Below, piece after piece: positions 28,433-37,641 of a DNA stretch of 64,000 nt (the first letter of the stretch is position 1; the number at the start of each line of letters is the position of its first letter). Below the pieces are notes generated by a model that saw only the letters and a list, made by a program, of their open reading frames with translations, did no database searches and was not told the origin of the DNA. The stretch comes from Metarhizobium sp964253915 (GTDB lineage: Bacteria > Pseudomonadota > Alphaproteobacteria > Rhizobiales > Rhizobiaceae). The stretch spans positions 1 through 64,000 of the forward strand of contig NZ_CAXUSG020000013.1 in NCBI RefSeq assembly GCF_964253915.1, written 5' to 3'. Both the position numbers and the translations under genes were made by a program.

Positions 28433-28456
28433 AAAAACGGCCGGCTGGGCCGGCCG
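28433..28456 (-). terminator. rho-independent terminator of the DD-carboxypeptidase gene
   Basis: On the minus strand CGGCCGGC-CCA-GCCGGCCG is followed by five T residues. It starts 23 bases after the carboxypeptidase stop codon. Confidence 0.9.
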
Positions 28457-28478
28457 CAGTTCGCAGGGCAGGCAAGCC

Positions 28479-29945
28479 TTACTGAAGGCTGGCCCAGCAG
28501 TTCATGCCCTTTTTCTTCAACTGGTTGCAGGCGTTGACGGCAAGCTTCTGGTTGTCGAAACCGCCGAAGCGTGCGCGGTAGACCTGGGCGCCGCCATTGT
28601 TGATGGCGACCGCGAAGGGGGTGGCGGAACGCAATACCTTGCCGCCTTTCACCTGCGCGCTCTGCAGCAGATCCATTGCCATCTGTTTGGTCGGGGAAAC
28701 GCCGATCTGGATGACCCAGCCGGGCTTGCCGCCGGTGGAAGAGGTGGTGACGTCATCGACCGAAGTCGCAACGCTCGCCGTCTCGGTTTCCGGGATGTAT
28801 TCCGGAGCGGGACGCGGGATGGCGACGGCGCCGAGTTTTTCGGCCTGGGCGTCAAGCGTGCCTTCGGCCGCGGCAATTGCCGCGGACTTCTTGGTCGGCG
28901 CAGCAAAAGCGGTTTCAACGGCGCTTTCTTCGTAACGTGCGCCCGGCAGCGGGCCATTCACCGGCAGATCTGCGCCGCTGGTGGTGGCCATGGCGGCGAC
29001 GTCTGCCGTCACCGGCTTCATAGCGACGACCGGCTGGATTTCGGATTCGACTGCACCCGGCTCCTCGATCATCGTACCCTTGCCGCGGCGGGATGCCTTC
29101 GGCAGATAGGCGCCGATCAGCTTGCGCATCTGCGCATCGCGGGCGCCGCCCGAGGTGCCGCCGAGGACGACGCCGACGACCGAGCGACCATCAGCCTGGG
29201 CCGAGGTCACGAGATTGAAGCCGGCAGCCCGGGTGAAGCCGGTCTTGATGCCGTCAACACCACGCACGGCGCCGAGGAGGCGGTTGTGGTTGCCGATGAC
29301 CTGCTTGCCGTACTTGAAGCTGCGGGTCGAGAAGTAGCCGTAATATTGCGGGAAATGCTGACGCAGAGCGATACCGAGGCGTGCCTGGTCGCGTGCAGTC
29401 GTCATCTGTGCCGTATTGGGAAGACCGTTGGCATTGCGGTAGGTGGTCCGCGTCATGCCAAGCTGGCGTGCCTTGTTGGTCATCATCTGCGCGAAACGGG
29501 ATTCGGAACCGCCGATGAATTCGCCGAGCGCGGTCGAGGCGTCGTTGGCCGAGCGGGTTACCAGCGCCAGGATGCCCTGTTCGACGGTAAAGGAACCGCC
29601 GACCTTAAGGCCTAGCTTGGACGGGGGCTCCTTTGCCGCATTCGCGGATACCGGAACCTTGGTATTCAGGCTGATCTTGCCGGCTTCCAGCGCTTCGAAA
29701 ACGAGATAAAGCGTCATCATCTTCGTCAGCGATGCGGGATAACGCAGGCTGTCAGCGTTTTCGCTATAGAGAATATTGCCGGTTTTGGCGTCGACAACGA
29801 TGCCCGCGTATTTGGGACCGCTGGCTGCCTCCGAAGCCGCAGGAGCCGAAAACGTCAAGACGGCAGCAGCAGTCAGGCTAAGGCATATCTTGATCAGGGA
29901 TCTTCCGGAATTCTTGAATTTTGCGGTCAATGCTGATTGAGACAC
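28479..29945 (-). CDS. D-alanyl-D-alanine carboxypeptidase with C-terminal SPOR domain
   Basis: 488 residues from the GTG at 29945 (AAGAG upstream; GTG at 29960 and a longer frame to 30041 are alternatives). A signal peptide around LIKICLSLTAAAVLTFSAPAA is followed by a PBP5-type peptidase S11 domain with SxxK (Ser72, PASLTK), SAN (132-134) and KTG (234-236). It removes the terminal D-Ala of peptidoglycan stem peptides. A linker of about 150 residues leads to a SPOR domain (about 410-488), which binds denuded glycan at the septum, so the enzyme is probably directed to division sites. Confidence 0.93.
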   Translation of the reverse strand: MSQSALTAKFKNSGRSLIKICLSLTAAAVLTFSAPAASEAASGPKYAGIVVDAKTGNILYSENADSLRYPASLTKMMTLYLVFEALEAGKISLNTKVPVSANAAKEPPSKLGLKVGGSFTVEQGILALVTRSANDASTALGEFIGGSESRFAQMMTNKARQLGMTRTTYRNANGLPNTAQMTTARDQARLGIALRQHFPQYYGYFSTRSFKYGKQVIGNHNRLLGAVRGVDGIKTGFTRAAGFNLVTSAQADGRSVVGVVLGGTSGGARDAQMRKLIGAYLPKASRRGKGTMIEEPGAVESEIQPVVAMKPVTADVAAMATTSGADLPVNGPLPGARYEESAVETAFAAPTKKSAAIAAAEGTLDAQAEKLGAVAIPRPAPEYIPETETASVATSVDDVTTSSTGGKPGWVIQIGVSPTKQMAMDLLQSAQVKGGKVLRSATPFAVAINNGGAQVYRARFGGFDNQKLAVNACNQLKKKGMNCWASLQ

Positions 29946-30107
29946 TAGCTTACTCTTCACTTGCGGTTCTGATGATCGGTTCCGGACGCCGCCTCCACAA
30001 ACGACCGTTGAACGGAAGATTACGTGTGGAGGCGTTACCAATCTGTTTACGATGAATATGAAGTTTCATATTTCGAGCGGATTTTATCGATCTGTGGCTT
30101 CAAGGCT

Positions 30108-30851
30108 TCAGGCGGGGTTCGCCAGGTGACTGACGACAAACGACTGAATTTCGGCATCAATGTGTTGCCAATCGGCAAGATGGCGACTTGAGAAGCGATA
30201 CATCACAGAAAGATCGTTTCCGAGGTGGATATCGCGCTGGCAATCGCCGCTTGTCGCTTCTTCCGGCGTGGCCGGCAGGATGCAGCGGACCACATAGTCA
30301 GCAGTGCCCGGACGCGGCGCGGTGAAGAAGACTTCGTCGCCATAGCCTGCTTCCGGTTTCATCCGGTGCATGGTGAGGCCATCGGCGGCCTCCCGGGGGG
30401 TGCCGTCGAACAGGTAGCTATAAATCGGCTCCAGGCGGCCGGACATGTCGCGGGACATGGTGCTTTGCGAGATCTGCAGAAAGATCAGCGAATCCGAGAG
30501 CTTGACGTCGTTGAAGATGGCGCGGCGATCAGTTTCGTAGCCGGTGAGGTCGGGCCATGTGAGGTAAAGGTCGACGCGTTCGGTCGGGCCGTTCTGGCGC
30601 TGCCTGGCGAAACGGATGACGTTGGCGGGCAGCGTGAGCTTGTCTTCGCCGATGGTCAGGTTGATGGTTTCGGTGCTGTCCGTATGGCCGGCGAGGGCGA
30701 TGCGCTCTCCGAAGAAGCGGCCGGAAACGCTGATGCCGGCGGTCAACAGTGCCAGTGCGGCGATCGTGCCGGTCAGCTTGTAGAGAAATGCATTGGAGAT
30801 CAGCGGCAGTTCGCCCGTGCCCGGCGGGGCGGAGTGGTGTTGGGCGGCCAT
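30108..30851 (-). CDS. membrane-anchored periplasmic protein of unknown function
   Basis: 247 residues with one membrane helix near residues 22-46 (LYKLTGTIAALALLTAGISV) and a periplasmic domain. Features include WPDLTGYETDRRAIFNDVKL, two cysteines (VVRCILP and GDCQRD) that could form a disulfide, and a conserved-looking YRFSSRHLADW. No family I can name. It lies between the carboxypeptidase and BTLCP genes, separated from BTLCP by a strong hairpin. Confidence 0.75.
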   Translation of the reverse strand: MAAQHHSAPPGTGELPLISNAFLYKLTGTIAALALLTAGISVSGRFFGERIALAGHTDSTETINLTIGEDKLTLPANVIRFARQRQNGPTERVDLYLTWPDLTGYETDRRAIFNDVKLSDSLIFLQISQSTMSRDMSGRLEPIYSYLFDGTPREAADGLTMHRMKPEAGYGDEVFFTAPRPGTADYVVRCILPATPEEATSGDCQRDIHLGNDLSVMYRFSSRHLADWQHIDAEIQSFVVSHLANPA

Positions 30852-30947
30852 GGGGAGTCTCCGGTCGGTTCTTGCCCGACAGGTTCGTCAATCATGGTTA
30901 ATAAAGCGTAAATATGAGGTCGGTTCTTTGTGCATCCCGGATGGGGG

Positions 30948-30976
30948 AGCCGATCCCGGGGACAGCGGGATCGGCT
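30948..30976 (-). terminator. inverted repeat after the BTLCP gene
   Basis: AGCCGATCCCG (30948-30958) and CGGGATCGGCT (30966-30976) make an 11-bp stem with a 7-base loop, about 100 bases beyond the BTLCP stop. No T-run follows, so terminator function is likely but not certain. Confidence 0.5.
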
Positions 30977-31077
30977 CGGGCGCCGGTCTTAGACGGGGAT
31001 GCGGGGACAGACCGGGGCACAGGTAAGGAAATCCGTGGGTCTAGGCCGAGCCATTGTCCACGGCTTTCCGAGCTCGA

Positions 31078-31686
31078 TCAGTTGCTGACGCTGCCGACGG
31101 CGACGGTGCGGCCATCCTGAAGCTTGACCCAGCGGCCCGGATCGGCGGCGGACTGGCGCTTGAGGTAGGTATATTCGGTATCCGACCACAACAGGACCTT
31201 GTTGCGCATGTTGTCGAGGACGAAGTCGCCATGGTCGGTGCGGACGGTGAGGACCGCGTGACCCTCGCCATTTGGCTGCAACACGACGGTGATCAACAGC
31301 TGGGAGGGTGAAAAACCTTCCTTCATCAAAAGCTTGCGCTTCAGGAGGACGAAATCCTCGCAATCGCCGACCGTTCGCGGATAGGCCCAGCGCTCTTCCA
31401 CGCCGTAGATCTCCTGGTCGGTCATCGGCTGGATCTGCGAGTTGACGTCGTAGTTGACGCGCAGGATCGTCTTCCAGGCTTTCTGGGTCAGGATGGACGG
31501 GCCGGCATCGCCACCATCCGGACGGCATTCGTCCTGGTAGGTCTGGCAGAATTCGTAATGCCCGATCGGCGGATTTGCCTTGCCTGCGATCGTCATGGCC
31601 GCAGGTGTTGCATGGACGGAAGCGGTGGCGCCCAAGGTGATGACGGCGGCCAGAATGCTGTTCTTGATCTTTGTTGTTGTTGCCAT
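31078..31686 (-). CDS. bacterial transglutaminase-like cysteine proteinase (BTLCP)
   Basis: 202 residues with a signal peptide (cleavage near VHA-TPAA). The transglutaminase-like triad is Cys109 (VGDCEDFVLLKRK), His143 (GEGHAVLTV) and Asp158 (FVLDNMRNK). BTLCP proteins such as LapG cleave surface adhesins under cyclic-di-GMP control, but this one belongs to the abundant rhizobial DUF920 group with no assigned substrate. No LapD-like partner is adjacent; a PilZ gene lies 500 bases away. Confidence 0.9.
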   Translation of the reverse strand: MATTTKIKNSILAAVITLGATASVHATPAAMTIAGKANPPIGHYEFCQTYQDECRPDGGDAGPSILTQKAWKTILRVNYDVNSQIQPMTDQEIYGVEERWAYPRTVGDCEDFVLLKRKLLMKEGFSPSQLLITVVLQPNGEGHAVLTVRTDHGDFVLDNMRNKVLLWSDTEYTYLKRQSAADPGRWVKLQDGRTVAVGSVSN

Positions 31687-32199
31687 TTCTTGTCTCCCCG
31701 TGATGAGAAGACAATGCCGGAAAGCTTTTTATCGGTCGCAAAATTAGACAATAAAAATAATGGCTTAATAGAATCAAATGCGATTAGAATACGCATCGAA
31801 CACGTCTAAAATGAAGCTCAAACATGCCTCTTGTTTGAGCTGTTTTTTCCTAAAATTAATCGAAAACATGTCGCGTATTTGAATGATTGGCCGATAAGCC
31901 GATGTTTTTGCGGCCAAATGGGCAGAAGAAGAGTGGTGTCGCGGGGCGGAAAACGGACGGGCGGCGGTCTTGCGGAGGATGCGGCGCGTCCCGTTTCAGG
32001 CCATATCGTTTTGGCACAACCCTGCTCCAGGTCAAGATCGGCGCGGCGAAGGGGCTTTATTTTGTGCCGAAAAGCGTCTTTCCACCGTATTTTATGGCGA
32101 AGAAACCCTTAAATTATGCCGGAAAATGCCGATAGGCGACGCAAAACAGCCCGCGGGCCTTGGGGCCGGCAGGCGAAAGCTGTATTCGGTTTGCTTGTT
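31687..32199. other. 513-base intergenic region with an orphan terminator
   Basis: Between the BTLCP start and the end of the PilZ gene. The segment 31730-31870 is clearly AT-rich. It contains one strong plus-strand terminator (31815-31848) with no plus-strand gene before it. Several open frames over 31830-32230 on the plus strand lack ribosome binding sites and similarity, and I do not call them. Confidence 0.5.
31815..31848 (+). terminator. orphan rho-independent terminator, possible small RNA end
   Basis: AGCTCAAACA (31815-31824) pairs with TGTTTGAGCT (31832-31841) over a 7-base loop, followed by G and six T residues. No plus-strand gene lies upstream, so it may close a small RNA starting in the AT-rich stretch at about 31740-31790. 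Confidence 0.75.
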
Positions 32200-32814
32200 T
32201 TACAGGAATTCAGTCAGGGTTTCGCGGGACTGAACCGTATTGAACTCGATCGCCACGCCTTCCATGAAGTGACGAACGATGCGGCCCTGCATGTTGCCGA
32301 GGCGGATGGCGGTGCCAATCGGCGGACGGACTTCGGAATCGACGGCAGCCCCCGACAGCGAAAGGTCCATGAGGCGGCAAGGCAGGATGGTGCCGTCAGG
32401 CATGGTGATCTGCGTCAGGGTGTTGCGCGGCATCAGTCGGTCGTGGCGGCGGTCTTCCGGCAGGCCGAGTTCATGCTTGTTGGCGATCCAGGTCAACTGG
32501 GCTGCCAGCTTTTCGCGTTTGCGATCGGTGGCGTTGATCGTCATGGTGAAGCCGCGGTCGCCGACCTTTAGCACCTTGCCTTCGATACGGCCGAGGTGAT
32601 CGATATAGGCGACGATACGTTCACCCGTCAGCGGTCGGCCGGTGCAGTTCAGGCTGACGTCGCCGGGAGACATGTCCACGGCGGTGCAATCGAACTCGTC
32701 ATAGTTGGCGAGCATGAGACGACCCTGCAGATTGACCGAGACACGCTGAAACGAGCGCTGTTCGCTGCTCTGTTGTCCTCGCGCTGCTGTTGCTGCCGGC
32801 TGAAACGAATACAT
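32200..32814 (-). CDS. tandem PilZ-domain protein
   Basis: 204 residues with two PilZ-like halves. The N-terminal copy (about 20-105) begins QRSFQRVSVNLQGRLML. The C-terminal copy (about 120-200) carries RRHDRLMPRNTL and DLSLSGAAVDS, a good match to the cyclic-di-GMP motifs RxxxR and (D/N)xSxxG. Hence a probable c-di-GMP sensor. No output domain; the adjacent PAS_5 gene may be functionally related. Confidence 0.85.
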   Translation of the reverse strand: MYSFQPAATAARGQQSSEQRSFQRVSVNLQGRLMLANYDEFDCTAVDMSPGDVSLNCTGRPLTGERIVAYIDHLGRIEGKVLKVGDRGFTMTINATDRKREKLAAQLTWIANKHELGLPEDRRHDRLMPRNTLTQITMPDGTILPCRLMDLSLSGAAVDSEVRPPIGTAIRLGNMQGRIVRHFMEGVAIEFNTVQSRETLTEFL

Positions 32815-32937
32815 GGCTTCACTACGATTGCTGACACAATGGTTAAATTCTTACAGCCCAGCCGTTAACATAAGGTTGTCCGAAAGCGGAAGATTTGAGT
32901 TCCTGGCGGTTGCGGACAAGGCAACGGCCACTGGCGG

Positions 32938-33561
32938 TCACAGGACATGCGCCCGTTTCAGCAATGCCGCGATGGCCGAGCGCCTACGGCTTGCCCGGTC
33001 GTCGTCGGTATCCGGTGCATGCGAACCGCCGAAGGCGACCTGTCCCGGAATGCTGCTGCTTGCGGGCAGGCCGACGATGCGGCTGCGTTCGAAACGGAGG
33101 CTGCGCAGCGGTTTGTCGCAAACCTCGTTTGCCGGCATTTCCGGCGAAAGCGAACCCAGCAGGCGATCATAGGTGCGGCCGGCCGAGCGGACGGGCAGCA
33201 GCAGCATTTCCAGACGCAGGTTGCGGCCGTCCTGCAGGACGCCGGAGAGATTGAGAAGGGTGGGCACGCCGTACTGCATGACGCCCGCTGCGATGGAGAC
33301 CGGTTCCTCGCGCTGTCCTGCGGGCCAGAGCGCGGAAAACGGCAAGCCGCGCAGCTCGCGATCGAAGAGGCTGCAGACCCGTGTTCCGGCAAGCCGGAAA
33401 ACCGGATCGCCGCCGGATGCCTCGAGGATAAAAATGTCCGGCAGAGCGTGGCGGATCTCGCCCGGCGCGATGTCGCTGCGTAGAGGCCCGGCCTCCGCGC
33501 CGCGGATCCTGTCCCAATAGGTGAATAGTTCGGTGCTCGTCCTGGTATGCATATCCGCCAT
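32938..33561 (-). CDS. PAS_5-domain protein
   Basis: 207 residues. Residues about 10-150 match the PAS_5 family typical of alphaproteobacteria (WDRIRGAEAGPLRSDIAPGE, LPDIFILEASGGDPVFRLAG, TRVCSLFDRELRG). The basic C-terminal tail (ASRRRSAIAALLKRA) is probably flexible. Ligand and partner unknown. Same direction as the PilZ gene, 123 bases upstream of it. Confidence 0.83.
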   Translation of the reverse strand: MADMHTRTSTELFTYWDRIRGAEAGPLRSDIAPGEIRHALPDIFILEASGGDPVFRLAGTRVCSLFDRELRGLPFSALWPAGQREEPVSIAAGVMQYGVPTLLNLSGVLQDGRNLRLEMLLLPVRSAGRTYDRLLGSLSPEMPANEVCDKPLRSLRFERSRIVGLPASSSIPGQVAFGGSHAPDTDDDRASRRRSAIAALLKRAHVL

Positions 33562-33765
33562 CTGTCTCAGTTCGGTGCAGGTTTCGGCCGGTTTGCGGCC
33601 CGTACGATCAACGGAGCGAATAGCGTGCCACGGGAAGGGGTGTAGGGTTAGCCAATTGTTAATCCGGGGCGCCGGCGCTCCATGGCGCGCTCGTGGCTGG
33701 CGCTTTCGTTTTCGCAGCGTCTCCTGTAACAGAGGACGGTGCCTGTCATCCGAAGAGGGAATTTC

Positions 33766-34488
33766 ATGAGCGATGCATCCGATCTGCCTGAGCGTGGAAG
33801 CAACGGGCAGAGATCGAATCCGCCGGCCCTCAATCTTCCTGCGGCGGTGACGGCGGCAATCGTGATCATCCTCGCGGTCTATGTGCTCGGTGCCTACGTG
33901 TTGTCTGCCGACGCGCGCGACACGATGTTCTTCTACGGCGGCTTCATTCCAGCGCGTTATAATTATCCGCTGTCCGAGCAGGGGCTGGAATGGCTATGGA
34001 CGCCGCTCACCTATTCCTTCCTGCATGGCGGCGTGGAACATCTGGGCTTCAACGCGTTGTGGCTTGCCGCCTTTGGCGCGCCGGTCGTGCGCCGGATCGG
34101 TACAGCCCGTTTCGTGGTGTTCTGGGTGGTGTCGTCGGTCGCGTCCGCAGCGCTTTACCTTGGCCTGCACTGGAACGAGGCTTCGCTGCTGATCGGCGCC
34201 TCCGGCGTCATCTCGGCGCTGATGGGGGCGGCATGCCGATTCGCCTTCCCGCCGGATCATCGCCGGCGCGCCCGCGAGGTGCATCTTTATCCGCGGCTTT
34301 CGATCGGCGATTCGCTGCGCAGCCGCACCGTGGCGATGTTCATGCTGATGTGGTTCATCGGCAACGTCATCTTCGCGCTCGGCATTCCACTGTTGGGCGA
34401 CATCGGCAATGTCGCCTGGGAAGCGCATATCGGCGGATTCCTGTTCGGCTTCCTGTTGTTTGCGCTGTTCGATCCGATGCAGCGCTAA
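33766..34488 (+). CDS. rhomboid-family intramembrane serine protease
   Basis: 240 residues with six membrane helices. The catalytic dyad is Ser146 in GASGVISALMG and His221 in AHIGGFLFG; LHGGVEHLGFN supplies the oxyanion-hole His and Asn. ATG at 33766 is preceded by GAGGGA; a frame starting at 33739 is less likely. Substrates unknown. Confidence 0.92.
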   Translation: MSDASDLPERGSNGQRSNPPALNLPAAVTAAIVIILAVYVLGAYVLSADARDTMFFYGGFIPARYNYPLSEQGLEWLWTPLTYSFLHGGVEHLGFNALWLAAFGAPVVRRIGTARFVVFWVVSSVASAALYLGLHWNEASLLIGASGVISALMGAACRFAFPPDHRRRAREVHLYPRLSIGDSLRSRTVAMFMLMWFIGNVIFALGIPLLGDIGNVAWEAHIGGFLFGFLLFALFDPMQR

Positions 34489-34620
34489 GGCCGTTCAAGC
34501 ATATTGCAATCTTTGTAGATGAAGGGCACCATTCGACCTGTGGGGGAACTGTGGCCGGAGGATTTTTGTGGGTCGACGGATCCCGAAGCATGAAAGCTGT
34601 GTTTGAACAGGAGGAATACC

Positions 34621-35055
34621 ATGTCTGTCTCTGTCAAAACCATCCTCGAAGAAAAAGGCCGTGATGTCGTGACGCTCGCTCCGAGCGCCACACTTGCAGA
34701 AGCTGCCGGCACATTGAACGAAAAAAGAATCGGTGCCGTAGTGATTATCGGTATGGAAGGCCGCATTGCCGGCATCTTCACCGAACGCGACCTGGTGCAT
34801 GCCATCGCCCGGTCGGGCGCAAGCGCCCTCGAACAGCCGGTTTCCTCCGTCATGACGTCGAACGTGCATCGCTGTCACGAGAACACGATGATCGGTGAAT
34901 TGATGGAAATGATGACCGCCCGGCGCTTCCGGCACGTGCCGGTGGAAATCGACGGCAAGCTTGCCGGCATCATTTCGATCGGTGACGTGGTGAAGTCACG
35001 TATCCGCGAAGTCGAACAGGAAGCGGAAGAAATCAAGGCCTATATCGCCGGCTAA
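34621..35055 (+). CDS. CBS-domain protein
   Basis: 144 residues, just a pair of CBS domains (about 8-65 and 75-135; GRIAGIFTERDLVHAIAR and GKLAGIISIGDVVKSRI). Such stand-alone pairs bind adenine nucleotides and act as energy or redox sensors; the partner is unknown. A very good AGGAGG precedes the ATG at 34621. Monocistronic, ending at a strong hairpin. Confidence 0.92.
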   Translation: MSVSVKTILEEKGRDVVTLAPSATLAEAAGTLNEKRIGAVVIIGMEGRIAGIFTERDLVHAIARSGASALEQPVSSVMTSNVHRCHENTMIGELMEMMTARRFRHVPVEIDGKLAGIISIGDVVKSRIREVEQEAEEIKAYIAG

Positions 35056-35063
35056 TGACTTGG

Positions 35064-35099
35064 CATTGGGCGGTGTGCGCAAGGGGGCACCGCCCAATG
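35064..35099. terminator. bidirectional terminator between CBS and patatin genes
   Basis: CATTGGGCGGTG (35064-35075) and CACCGCCCAATG (35088-35099) form a 12-bp stem with a 12-base loop between convergent stop codons; it touches the end of the patatin gene. Confidence 0.75.
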
Positions 35100-35100
35100 G

Positions 35101-36054
35101 TCAGCGTGCGAATGTTTCCTGCAACCGCTTGAGTTCCGCGAGCCGCATCTTGGCTTCTTCATAACCGCGCTCGATGGCTTCCCCGGCGCGATGGAACTCC
35201 GACAGGCCGATATCGCTGAGGCGCGGATGCAGGGCCAGATCCGGCGGGTCGCCGGCAAGCCTGGCGCGCGAAATGCGATCCTGGATGATGTTGAAGGCCT
35301 GCACCATGACTGCCGTCAGGCCGATATGGTCTTCCTTGGTGGCGGGACGCTGTGCTTCCTGATTCGTCTGGACGCTGGCGCTGTGCTTGACGACTGCGGA
35401 ACGGCCGTAGACGTCGTAATGCAGGTTGACGGCAACGACCAGCGGCTGCTCGTAGGCGCGGCAGACCGAGACGGGGACCGGGTTGACGAGGGCACCGTCG
35501 ATCAGGGTTCGGTTGTTGCAGCGCACGGGTTCGAAGATGCCGGGCAGGGCGTAGGATGCCCTGAGCGCCGTGATCAGCGAGCCGCTGGTGATCCAGACTT
35601 CATGGCCGGTGTTGACCTCCGTGGCGACGGAGATGAAGGGGCGGTCGAGATCTTCGATCGACAGGCCCTCCAGGTGCTCCTGCATGCGTTTCGTCAGCCG
35701 CATGCCGCCGAACAGGCCGCTGCCGCCGATGGTGAAATCGAGCAGGCCGGCAATGCGGCGCATGGTGAGTGAGCGAGCGAAGGCTTCGAGTTCGTCGAGC
35801 TTGCCGGCGAGATAACAGCCGCCGACAAGGGCGCCGATGGATGTGCCGGCAATCATGCCGACTTCGATGCCGGCCTCGTCGAGTGCCCGGAGCACGCCGA
35901 TATGCGCCCACCCACGGGCGGCGCCGCCGCCCAGTGCCAGCGCGATCTTGCTTCTCTTCGGCTGTGGTGCGGGAAGGTTGACGTCAGGAACTGGTGGAGC
36001 ACCCGAATCGATGGAATTCGGCGCGGCATGACGGATCAAACTCCAGTTCAGCAT
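35101..36054 (-). CDS. patatin-like phospholipase, RssA-like
   Basis: 317 residues. The patatin core has the oxyanion loop GGGAARGWAHIG, nucleophile GTSIG (Ser72) and Asp in LIDGALVNPVPV, giving the Ser-Asp dyad of bacterial patatin-like hydrolases. The subgroup resembles RssA/NTE-like proteins. No signal peptide. The preceding TTG at 36057 is also in frame. Upstream gap of about 100 bases to hisI is AT-rich and may hold a promoter. Confidence 0.9.
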   Translation of the reverse strand: MLNWSLIRHAAPNSIDSGAPPVPDVNLPAPQPKRSKIALALGGGAARGWAHIGVLRALDEAGIEVGMIAGTSIGALVGGCYLAGKLDELEAFARSLTMRRIAGLLDFTIGGSGLFGGMRLTKRMQEHLEGLSIEDLDRPFISVATEVNTGHEVWITSGSLITALRASYALPGIFEPVRCNNRTLIDGALVNPVPVSVCRAYEQPLVVAVNLHYDVYGRSAVVKHSASVQTNQEAQRPATKEDHIGLTAVMVQAFNIIQDRISRARLAGDPPDLALHPRLSDIGLSEFHRAGEAIERGYEEAKMRLAELKRLQETFAR

Positions 36055-36161
36055 CACAGCGGTCCTTTCGGCTGAACATTCCCCTAAGTCATTAAACTGT
36101 CATTTGTATTTCAAATTGGTTAGTTTTGGCCGACCTGTCTGAAAATAATGCGTCGAGCCTA

Positions 36162-36623
36162 TTATTTGTTCAGCGGGCCGGCATAAATTTCCTGCGGATC
36201 GAAGTGCTTGTGATCGTCGTTGATGGTCAGCGTCGGCTTACCTTCTGAAATCGAGGCGCTGCGATAGAAACAGGAGCGGCGCCCGGTGTGGCAGGTCGCG
36301 TCGTGGCCCGCCACGGAGACCTTCAGCCAGACGGCATCCTGATCGCAGTCGGTGCGCAGTTCCTTGACGGTCTGCAGATTGCCCGAGGTTTCGCCCTTCT
36401 TCCAAATCGATTTGCGCGACCGGCTGTAATAATGCGCGATGCCGGTTTCGAGCGTCAGCGACAGGGCCTCGGCATTCATATGCGCGACCATCAGCAGTTC
36501 GCCGTCGCGAACATCGGTCACCACGGCCGTCAACAGGCCCTTATCATCGAATTTGGGGGTAAAATCCGGCCCCGTCTCGAGTTCGGATTTCTCGGTGGAT
36601 GGAGCCAGGAATGTCAGCGTCAT
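36162..36623 (-). CDS. hisI: phosphoribosyl-AMP cyclohydrolase
   Basis: 153 residues, the third enzyme of histidine synthesis, opening the adenine ring of PR-AMP. Metal ligands are visible: Asp92/94/96 with Cys93 in TDCDQDAVW, and Cys111 and Cys118 (CHTGRRSCFY). The monofunctional form, without the HisE domain. It follows folE in the same direction, separated by dispersed repeat copy B. Confidence 0.96.
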   Translation of the reverse strand: MTLTFLAPSTEKSELETGPDFTPKFDDKGLLTAVVTDVRDGELLMVAHMNAEALSLTLETGIAHYYSRSRKSIWKKGETSGNLQTVKELRTDCDQDAVWLKVSVAGHDATCHTGRRSCFYRSASISEGKPTLTINDDHKHFDPQEIYAGPLNK

Positions 36624-36662
36624 GTCTTCGTCTGCGCAAAAGGGGGCGGCTGGAGATTTTAG

Positions 36663-36703
36663 CGCATTGTCCGACGCCGAAGCGACTTCGCTTCGGCTGG
36701 AAA
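36663..36703 (-). repeat. dispersed palindromic repeat, copy B
   Basis: The minus-strand counterpart of the 41-base element at 23025-23065, identical except for the four-base loop. It begins 4 bases after the folE stop codon, in the orientation of folE, as copy A does behind the MerR gene. Confidence 0.88.
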
Positions 36704-36707
36704 TGCT

Positions 36708-37322
36708 TTAGCGGCTCCGCACCATGGTGATGAAACGGGCTTGCTCGGCGGCATCGGTCTTGAAGGCGCCGGTGAAGGTGGTGGTGAGCGTCGTCGAGCC
36801 CTGCTTCTGGACGCCACGCATCGCCATGCACATATGCTCCGCCTCGATCATCACGGCGACGCCGCGGGGGGCGAGCGTTTCGTCGATGGCACGGGCGATC
36901 TGCGCCGTCATGCTTTCCTGGGTTTGCAGGCGGCGGCCGTAGATTTCCACGACGCGGGCAATTTTCGACAGGCCGAGCACGCGGCCTTCGGGCAGATACG
37001 CGACATGCGCCTTGCCGATGATCGGCACGACATGGTGTTCGCAGTGGGAGAAGAACGGGATGTCGCGCACGAGGACCATGTCGTCGTAGCCGGCAACTTC
37101 CTCGAACGTTCTGCCGAGCACGTCTTCCGGCGACTGGTCGTAGCCGGAAAAGAGTTCGCGGTAGGCCTTGGCCACCCGCATCGGCGTATCGAGCAAGCCT
37201 TCCCGCAGCGGATCGTCACCCGCCCAGCGCAACAGAACGCGCACGGCGTCTTCTGCTTCCTGCTGGGTCGGACGGCCGGATTCCTGGCCTGTACGCGGGA
37301 AATTCTTTACAATGGCATCCAT
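36708..37322 (-). CDS. folE: GTP cyclohydrolase I
   Basis: 204 residues, the first enzyme of tetrahydrofolate synthesis from GTP. Zinc ligands are Cys94 and His97 (FFSHCEHHVVP) and Cys165 (EHMCMAMRGVQ), so it is the zinc-dependent type IA form. ATG at 37322 has GGAGG upstream; the longer frame to 37391 is unsupported. Confidence 0.96.
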   Translation of the reverse strand: MDAIVKNFPRTGQESGRPTQQEAEDAVRVLLRWAGDDPLREGLLDTPMRVAKAYRELFSGYDQSPEDVLGRTFEEVAGYDDMVLVRDIPFFSHCEHHVVPIIGKAHVAYLPEGRVLGLSKIARVVEIYGRRLQTQESMTAQIARAIDETLAPRGVAVMIEAEHMCMAMRGVQKQGSTTLTTTFTGAFKTDAAEQARFITMVRSR

Positions 37323-37641
37323 ATGACTGCTGCCTCCTGATCCTTTTTCAAGGGATCGTGACGTCGAAAGATCGGCCCCAGGTCCACGCATTTTCAGCGT
37401 AAACCGCTTTCACCCGGCCCGTGTTCTTGGCCAGCGTGCCAAACACCGCGAAGGATGTGGGGTTCGATCAACTTATGATCAAGGCCATTGTTTTTTCATG
37501 ACCTTGGCACGACATAACATATAATATGGTCAAGGGCGACGCAAAGAGCCGGATTGCGACACAGTGTGTTTTTTCTTTTGAAACGATTCACTTAGGCGAT
37601 TGCAGTGGCCTCATAACGGTTGTTGAGAAGAACTTTCGACG
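37323..37641. other. intergenic region between divergent folE and Fe-S scaffold genes
   Basis: 319 bases. They include an AT-rich segment (AACATATAATATGG near 37512-37525) that could be a promoter, and GATCA-ACTTA-TGATC near 37470. I saw no gene or riboswitch. Confidence 0.4.

Noticed and set aside
31831..32233. Three overlapping plus-strand frames after the orphan terminator
   Set aside because: No ribosome binding sites, weak TTG/ATG starts, no family resemblance, and each overlaps the terminator or the end of the PilZ gene.
37470..37530. Possible sigma-54 promoter near TTGGCACGACAT
   Set aside because: A TGGCAC-like -24 box is present, but no TTGC-type -12 box follows at the right distance.
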